A stretch of DNA of 64,000 bases from Yamagishiella unicocca (lineage: Eukaryota; Chlorophyta; Chlorophyceae; Chlamydomonadales; Volvocaceae): assembly GCA_003116995.1 (NCBI GenBank), contig BDSL01000101.1, forward strand, positions 327,696 through 391,695, written 5' to 3'. A program made the position numbers and the translations under genes. This document shows, in pieces, positions 1-8,000 of this stretch (positions are counted from its first letter, which is position 1; the number at the start of each line of letters is the position of its first letter). Under the pieces are notes generated by a model. The model worked only from the letters and a program-made list of their open reading frames with translations, was not told the DNA's origin and made no database searches.

Positions 1-2000
1 AGTTACAACGTGCTAAGGAGATTTGGGGTGTTATTATAATCGCTAAGCCGCGAAAGACTCCAATCCGGGGGTGTACAGGAAATACGGAAACAACAGGAAA
101 AGACTCCTTTTGTCCTTAATTTCCGCCTACAACAAACAATTTCATGCACATGCATCGGAGTCAATATTCCGGAGCACATTTGGTTAATAGTGAACCCCAT
201 GACTCTCAAACTTCAATCAGTGAAAAATCAGAGATCCACTATGTGCGGCCAGCGTCCCGCCGCTCAGATAATGATCACCATACCTCACTCCAGGGGGCCC
301 GCCAAGAATGTCCAAGAAGCGCCCACGGACAGTACACTACCACACCCAACTGTTTCAACATCTTGACTTGCGCTGATGTCTCGCGTTTGGCGAAAGCATA
401 ACACTCACCCGTATCAACGCATTTAACATGACGATCGCAAAAGGTGCTTGACAGCGCCGAGACCGCAATCGAAAAGGGCAAACACTGCCGCTGCAATAGA
501 AGGCAGCAGCGCCCAAGACTGACATATAGCATCCATTGTCACAAAGAAGCAACGAATTCTGGCACCTTGCAGAGCCTTCCTAATCCCTGCACCGGCCCAC
601 GCAAGCCGTTCGCAACAAACCTTAACCGCTGCTGCGTATACACAAATGAAACAACATCTTCAGGCAGGCAACGAACATCCCCCAAGGGGCCTCACCAAGT
701 GAAATGGCACAGCAGCAGCACACTACCACCAAGGACGCACACAATGATGTGTTTGCGCCAATGACCGGCAAGGCGCAGCAGTTTCGCTCGCGTTCAAGGC
801 TAGACACTTGCGACAACCTACCTGAACCATACCTCTGGGGCCCCAGCACGACCGCAGTTTCCGAGGCACCAGTGCGACCACAACACGACTCGCAACAAAT
901 CGATTAGGTCATGCATCCCCATCCCACATCCTGCAACACCCTTGCTTTGCCACCACCACCAAAAGAGCATAGCTTGCCATCCGGTTAGGTCCGATTGGCC
1001 TGTTACCATTATGAGTACGTATAAATAGCTGTTAAAACACCCGAGGTGCAACCTACATCCTTGGCGACAATGATAGCAAGCCAGGACGGACGAGAGGGTG
1101 TCCTGGGAGCTGCGAGATACTGCGGAGGCAGGATCGAGAGGGATCGAGAGGTATCTAGGGAATTGTCGGAGGAACCCCCCCGCACACACACACAAGCAAC
1201 AAACATCCATTGTACATTATGATACATCCAACGAGGCGCAAAGCAGTGCTAAGCATCAGCATCTGTCTTCATCTCTAGTCGGGACACGTCGGTTTTCCCG
1301 CCCCTCCAACCCGCACCCTCCTGCACACTTGCTGCCTGACTTAATTTCGCACCATGACCACCAGCATCCACGACGATCACCCCGGGTCACCCAAGGCGCT
1401 TGGACCTCAAGTGCCGTATTCTAACCACAACCCCCGGCGGAAAAATCGCCGAGGTAAAAACATTCTACTTTGGAAGAGCCAAATGAGCGGTCGCAGCTTC
1501 CGTGTCCTCACTCAAACTGTGACGACGGCTAATCAGAGCCCAGATCCCCACACATCACCATATGGTGCTTAAACTTTACAGCCGCCTGGGCGTTTTAACC
1601 AACGCTGGTCATACGCGGCGACCACATCACTCGGTTGCATGAAACGAGATCCGGGGGGTGCGAGAAACGCCGGGGCGTAAACCCATGAAGTGGCGTCCGG
1701 AGGCGATGTCCTCCGAACTCGAAGACACACGCCAACATCGGCACTTCGACGGAAACACAATGAATCCTATCTTCTCTTGCACAGCGTTAAATGAGGGCCA
1801 GGAAACGAGCTGCTTGGCTCCGGTAACCATAAATTTAGGCCAGCCATCACAGCTTACCCATATCCTGCGATTTCATGCATCCAATAATGAAGAGCCCCGC
1901 ATTCTCATATTTAGCCGTCCCCAAACGGTCGCTTGACGCCCTTTTCGGCTAGGTACTCTTTATTTAACAATATTTTCCTCAAGATATTAACTTAGTCCAC
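1..2000. other. Gene-poor flank downstream of the kinase gene
   Basis: No exon chain or recognisable protein family is seen on either strand. Open stretches are short and low in information. A TATA-like string lies near 1020-1028 on the plus strand and a short duplicated GGATCGAGAG motif at about 1131-1152, but neither has a gene attached. On the minus strand a TGTAA at 1576-1580 could end the kinase transcript. Confidence 0.5.
1576..1580 (-). promoter_or_regulatory. Candidate poly(A) signal TGTAA of the kinase gene
   Basis: TGTAA is the usual polyadenylation signal in Chlamydomonas and Volvox. This minus-strand copy is about 420 nt beyond the inferred kinase stop codon (2001-2003). It is a five-base motif, so chance occurrence is quite possible. 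Confidence 0.3.
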
Positions 2001-5000
2001 TTACTGCGCCGCCGCTGGGCCGAAGGCCGCGTTTCCAACAACCGGATAGCGAGGCATGGGCGCCAACGGCCCGAAAGGCGTCGGCATGCTGGTTGGCCCC
2101 AAGGGCGCGACGATCGCGTTGCCACCGCCTAGCAGCAAACCCGCAATAGAGGTGTCGGCGCCCAGGTTGCAGTACATCCGGTCCTGCAGCAATTGGCGCT
2201 GCGGAGCAGAGCAACGGAGACAGGCGCGCTTCAGTAACCTGCAGACGCGATGCTGGACTGCCCTCACACCGCGCCCCCGGCGCGTGCCGTGCGCAGTAGC
2301 CTCCCTAAAAAGGCGTCACCTGTGCGGCCCGACGGAGCCAAGGGTGCTGAAGGAGCTCCACAACTGTCGGCCGGTCTTCCGGGCGGTCCGCCAACGCTTG
2401 GGAGATGAAGTCGCGTGCGGCCGGTGACACGGATACCGGAAAGCTGAGCGTCTTGGCGGTGGCGTGTGCAGCCAGGAACGGGGCGCCAGCGCCCTGGCCG
2501 GCGAACACGTGGCTCAGGGCGGCAGCTGCGGCCGCCGTCGTGTTTTCCGCGACGAAGGGCGGGAAGCCCACCAGCAGCTCGTACGTCAGCACGCCCGTGC
2601 CCCACACGTCCTGAGGAGCGGAACAGGGTTTGGAAGGAGAGGGGCAAGGTCAGGGAGAGGCAGGCGCACTGTGGACTCCGCTGACTCGGGGTTGCGCGGC
2701 GTCCCAACGGCCGTCCAAGCAACCAACCTACCACGGCAGTTGTGTACGCCAAGGATCGGATGTGTTTGTTGTCTTGGGGCAGATACTTCATCGGGCAGCG
2801 CTCCACCTCCGGCGCCTGCGCGTTCAGCAGCCGCGGGAAGGTGTTTAGTGGCGGAGGCAAGACGCGCTGGGCTGCGACGATGTCTTTGGGAACTTGCAGC
2901 ACAGCGCCAGCCAGCTAGGTACAGCTGTATGACACTTTACAGTGAAGCCGACTTCCCAGGGGCCTCAGCTGGAGGCATTTGCCTCGAACCGCTAACTGCC
3001 ACTATTTCGCGTCGACATGCCGACCCGAGTGCACCCATACCATGTGGCCCCTCACCATGTAATCCACTGCGGGACGAGCATTAGGCGACATCGGAGGTCC
3101 AGACGGGCAGGGCGCAAACCGGTAGCAAGGGGAAATGGGAACGGCGGGTGGCGTCAGCGGGTGCAGGGATGGTTGCTTGGTCGAAGAGGATCTCACGAGC
3201 TGAGCGCCGAGTAGGGGCGCATGCGCGTGCAAGCAGTATTCGCTATCTTGGCCACCTGGCGATCAACCAACCCACGTGCCTCGCCTGCGTCTTTGGTTGT
3301 ACGCGAGGCTTTCTCCCTGTTCCAAACACGCAACAGAACAGAGGATGCTGCGAGAGGGCGGCGCGGCGCAGCTGTTGTGAAATGATGGTCAGCTCTGCTA
3401 CGCAGCCTATTGGAGGCTTTAGCCGTACCGCAGTACGGCTCTCAGTGTGGTGTTAGGAGAGCGTTCCCTGAGTAGGTTCTCTCTCTCACTGTAACGGATT
3501 ATGGAGTAATCGCCCTTATCACAACAGGTTATGAGCCCCGCGCTTAGACGCGCGTGAAGAGATCCCTAGACCTTAAGGTGCCAACTGCGGGAGGCAGGCT
3601 CGGCTAAGCTAGGCTAGGATGAAGCAGGTGCCAGACAACCACCTGTTTACTTCGGATAACTATGTGGAGGTTGCGGCCATTGTAAGGCGCGCACTCGGAA
3701 GCAAGGGATGGGCTGATGCTATCCACGAGCTTCCGGCCAGGCGTGAAACGCTTGATGCAAGGGAAAATCAGAAGTCTAGGGCGCTGATCATGCAGTACCT
3801 GACAACGCTGGAGCTGCCGTCGTTGGAGGTGCACGAGACGGCCTACGACCTGTGGGTGGCCATCAGCCGTCGCTATTCCCAGACCAGCCGTGCGGCGAAG
3901 TCGAATATCCAAATGGAGATCTCGACATTCAGCATGGCGCACAACGAGACATGTAGTGACTACCTCGCTCGGCTGCGGATTCTGCGTATCAAGATGCACT
4001 GCGCCGCCATGGAGATGGACGAGGCCCAGTATATTCACACGCTGCTTTTTGGTTTGCCTTCATCATACGAGACGTTCAAGACTGTAATGATGAACGCCAT
4101 CGACGTGGCAACCGTGGAGGAGTTGGGTCGGCGTCTGATCAACGAGGAGACGTCGAGGAATCGTGCCAACCAACAAGCGTCCGTGAACGCCGTCGGGCGC
4201 CGCCATTTCGGTAACGGAGGCGGCGGAGCTGGAGGCAGCGGAGCTGGAGGCGGTGGCACTGGAGGAGATGGCGGCAAGTTCAACCGGCACAAGGACAAGA
4301 TCTGCCACTCGTGCGGTAAGAAGGGCCACATCCAGGCAAACTGCCGCACGAGGGAGCGTCGGGAGCGAGAGCAGGCGCAGCAGGCGCCTCAGGCGCAGGC
4401 AGCGCCGCCCCCCTACCTCAGCAAGGCCAGGCGCCGGCACAGGGACAGCGGCGGCACCTTATTGCCACCGCAAACCTGGTTGCCAACGTGACGACGGCCA
4501 AGGACGAGTGGTTGTTCGACACTGGCGCGGAGGAGTTCTTGACCGGCTGCAGCGGTGCCCTGTTCAACGTCAAGTCCCTGACGATGAAGAACAGCATCGA
4601 GTTCAGGATGGCGGATAAGGCAAGCAAGTTTTCGAAGTGGCGGGGGCAGGTCACGTTCGGTGTAGACGGTTTTGGCATGGACGTAACGATGCACCCCCAC
4701 GTAGTGCCGGGGATCGGAATGAACCTTTTCTCGATGAAGGCCCTCAAGCGGGCTTTCGGCCACGTGACGACTGTCCTAGACGGGGACCAGTCGTATATCG
4801 CGATCAACGGGGAGCCGGCGCTGCAGATGTACGAGCGCGATGGCATGTATTTCGTGCGGGCCCGGGTGCAGGATCCGATGCTGGACGTGATTGAGACGGC
4901 CCGTTGGGATGCGAAATACCGCGAAATGGGCAACGGGGGCAAGGCCGCCGCCTTGGTGCGTGAGGTGAAGCGTGAGATGCAGGAAGAGCGCCAGCGGGAA

Positions 5001-8000
5001 GTCGTAGCGGAAAAGGAGGCAACTCGCAGGCGGCTGCAGGAAAAGCACGAAATCCGTGAGCGCGAGCACCGGGCGCTGCGGGAAGAGGCGATGAGGCGCC
5101 TGAATGCTTCGCGTGCACGTATTTGCATGGGGCACCGTAGGTTAGGACACCTGGGTTTCACCAGCATGCGCGCGATGGCAGCACACAAGATGGTGAAGGG
5201 GCTGGGTTACTCCCCGGCTGATGTAGACGCCGCGAAGGGCGTTGCATGCGAGCCCTGCGCGCTGGGGAAGCAAACCCAGCAGTCGCATCCGTCGTCAGGC
5301 CACGTTAGCACGGAGCGATTGCAGCTGGTGCACATGGACCTGTGTGGGCCCATGCCGATTAAGTCGGCTGGTGGAGGACTGTACATTGCTACGTTTTTGG
5401 ACGACTACAGCAAGTATTCAGAAGTGCGGCTCCTGGCGTCGAAGGATAAGGTCGCAGAAGAAGTCGAGAAGGTCCTAAAGTCGTGGGAGCGCCAAACCGG
5501 CGAGAAGTTGCGCCGTGTTCGGACGGACCGCGGCACTGAGTACGTGAATGCCAAATTGTGCCAAGTTTTCGAGAATTTGGGCGTTAAGCATGAGAAGTCG
5601 GCACCGTACACCCCGCAGCAAAACGGGGCAGCAGAGCGGCTCAATCGCACTTTGCTTGAACGTGTGAGGACCATGATGGAGGGCTCGCCCGACTGTCCGC
5701 AGAACATGTGGGGCGAGGCAGTGTTCACGTCGTCGCATTTGCGGAACGTATCCGCCACGTCTGATAGCGTGCTCACACCGTGGGAGCGGTTCACTGGCGA
5801 GAAGCCGGACATTTCGTATTTGCGTGAGTTTGGGTGTGCAGCATACGTGATGATTCCGAAGCCCCAGCAGTCCAAGCTGGGGCCTGTGGCCCGCAAAGGC
5901 ATTTTGGTGGGCTACGAGCCCGAAGGGCATGCATGGCGTGTGTGGCTACCTGGGCACAAGAAAATCCTCGTTAGCAAAAATGTCAAGTTTGCTGACTGCG
6001 TCGATTGCCGCATGGAGGAGGTGTCAGAGTCGTCTGATGATGAGACGGATTCGGGGTCGGAGGAGGAGGAATGGGAGGAAATGTTGTCCTACCCCAATAC
6101 CGATGATGAGGGTGAAGGTGGTGAGTCCGAGCCGGATGGCGAGTCAGATGGTGAGCCGGATGGCGAGCCAGACGGCGATGGCCCCGAGCCAGATGATGAC
6201 CCCGAGCCGGATGACGCAGGGCCAAGTGAGGCGGACCAGCCCATTGCGCAGCGTAGGGCCAAGCGGGTTAACGCCGGTGTGCCTCCAAGTCGTTATACTG
6301 GAGCCGTGGATCAGCGTGGCGTGGAAGTCATGACGCCGGCGACCTATGCAGAGGCAATGGCGTCCCCCTATGCCGTGCAGTGGCAGGCCGCGATGGAGGA
6401 GGAGTTGGCGTCCTTGCAGGAGAAGGGCACGTGGGTTTTGGAGCCCAAACCGCAGGGCGCGCGTGCGATGGGTGTAAAGTGGGTCTTTGCTTTGAAACAG
6501 GACAAGCACGGAGTGATTGAGAGGTTCAAGGCCCGCCTAGTCGTCAAGGGCTTTATGCAGCGTGAGGGCGTTGATTTCAAGGAAGTGTTCGCGCCTGTCA
6601 GCAAGCATGCCACGCTGCGGGCTTTCCTGGCCATGGTTGCGGCTGGGGACATGGAGCTTCATCAGCTCGATGTTAAGACCGCTTTCCTGAATGGTGATTT
6701 GGAGGAGGAGATTTTCGTGGAGCAGCCCCCCGGTTTTGCGACGGGTGGGCGAGCAAACGTGTGCCGCTTGCGCAAGTCGCTGTATGGCTTGCGGCAGGCA
6801 TCTCGCACCTGGCACAAGAAGTTGCACGAGCAGCTGGTGGCGATGGGTTTCAAGGAATCCGATGCGGACCCCAGCTTGTACGTGCGGGACGTCGATGGTG
6901 ATGTTGTGCACGTGCTGGTCTACGTCGACGATTTGCTGATTGCGTCGTACGGTGTGGCGAAGGTGCTGGAAGTGAAGTCGGCCATCATGCAAGTTTTCGA
7001 TTGCCGCGATATGGGGGAGGCCGACCTTTTCCTGGGTCTGGCCATTCAGCGGGATCGGGAGTCTCGCACGATTACGGTGTCCCAGCGCCGGATGATTGAG
7101 GAAGTGGTGGCCGAGTACGGCATGTCGAAGTCCCGGCCCAAGGCAGTCCCCATGACCCCGGGTACGGTCCTGGTGAAGCCCGGGGCGGATGAGCGTTTGG
7201 AGGTTGAGCGCTACCCGTACAGTGCGCTGGTGGGCAGCCTGCTGTACATCGCTGGTTGCACGCGTCCAGACATCTCTCACGCCGTGGGAGTGCTGACGCG
7301 GCACATGTCGGCTCCGGGGAAGGAGCACTGGAAGGCAGCGAAAGAGGTGGTGCGGTATCTGGCTGGCACGGCAAATTATGGCCTGGTGTTCGGTGGCGGT
7401 CGCGTGGATGAGGGCCTCATTGGCTACACCGACGCGGATCACGCGGGTTGCGTGGAGTCGCGCCGTTCGACCACGGGTTTTGTGTTTTCGCTGCATGGGG
7501 GCCCGGTGAGCTGGTCGAGCAAGTTCCAGCGCACCGTGGCGGTGTCCACGATGGAGGCCGAGTATGTAGCGGCATCGGAGGGGGTTAAGGAGGCGCTGTG
7601 GTTGCGGCAGTTGCTGTGCGACATGGGGTACATGCTGGTCGCTACGAAAGTCAACTGCGACAGCCAGTGCGCGATCAAGGTGATTAAGAACCCGGTCGTT
7701 TCCGAGAGGTCGAAGCACATTGCGGTGCGGTACCATCTGATCCGGGAGCACGTGACGCGCGGCGCGATTGTCATGGTTGACTGCCGCACGTCGGAGATGG
7801 TGGCGGACTGCCTGACGAAGCCGTTGGCGTTCGAGAAGTTCCGGCAGTTTCGCGAGAGCATGAGCGTATGCAAGATCTGACCACGTGGGAGTGTTGTGAA
7901 ATGATGGTCAGCTCTGCTACGCAGCCTATTGGAGGCTTTAGCCGTACCGCAGTACGGCTCTCAGTGTGGTGTTAGGAGAGCGTTCCCTGAGTAGGTTCTC

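Noticed and set aside
2305..2319. Kinase stop codon at 2305-2307 without further splicing
   Set aside because: A donor at 2319 and a strong acceptor at 2199 lead to a well-formed C-terminal exon ending at 2001; kept as the alternative end.
6537..7751. 404-residue open frame on the minus strand
   Set aside because: It is the antisense shadow of the copia reverse transcriptase and RNase H region, His/Arg-rich with no domain of its own.
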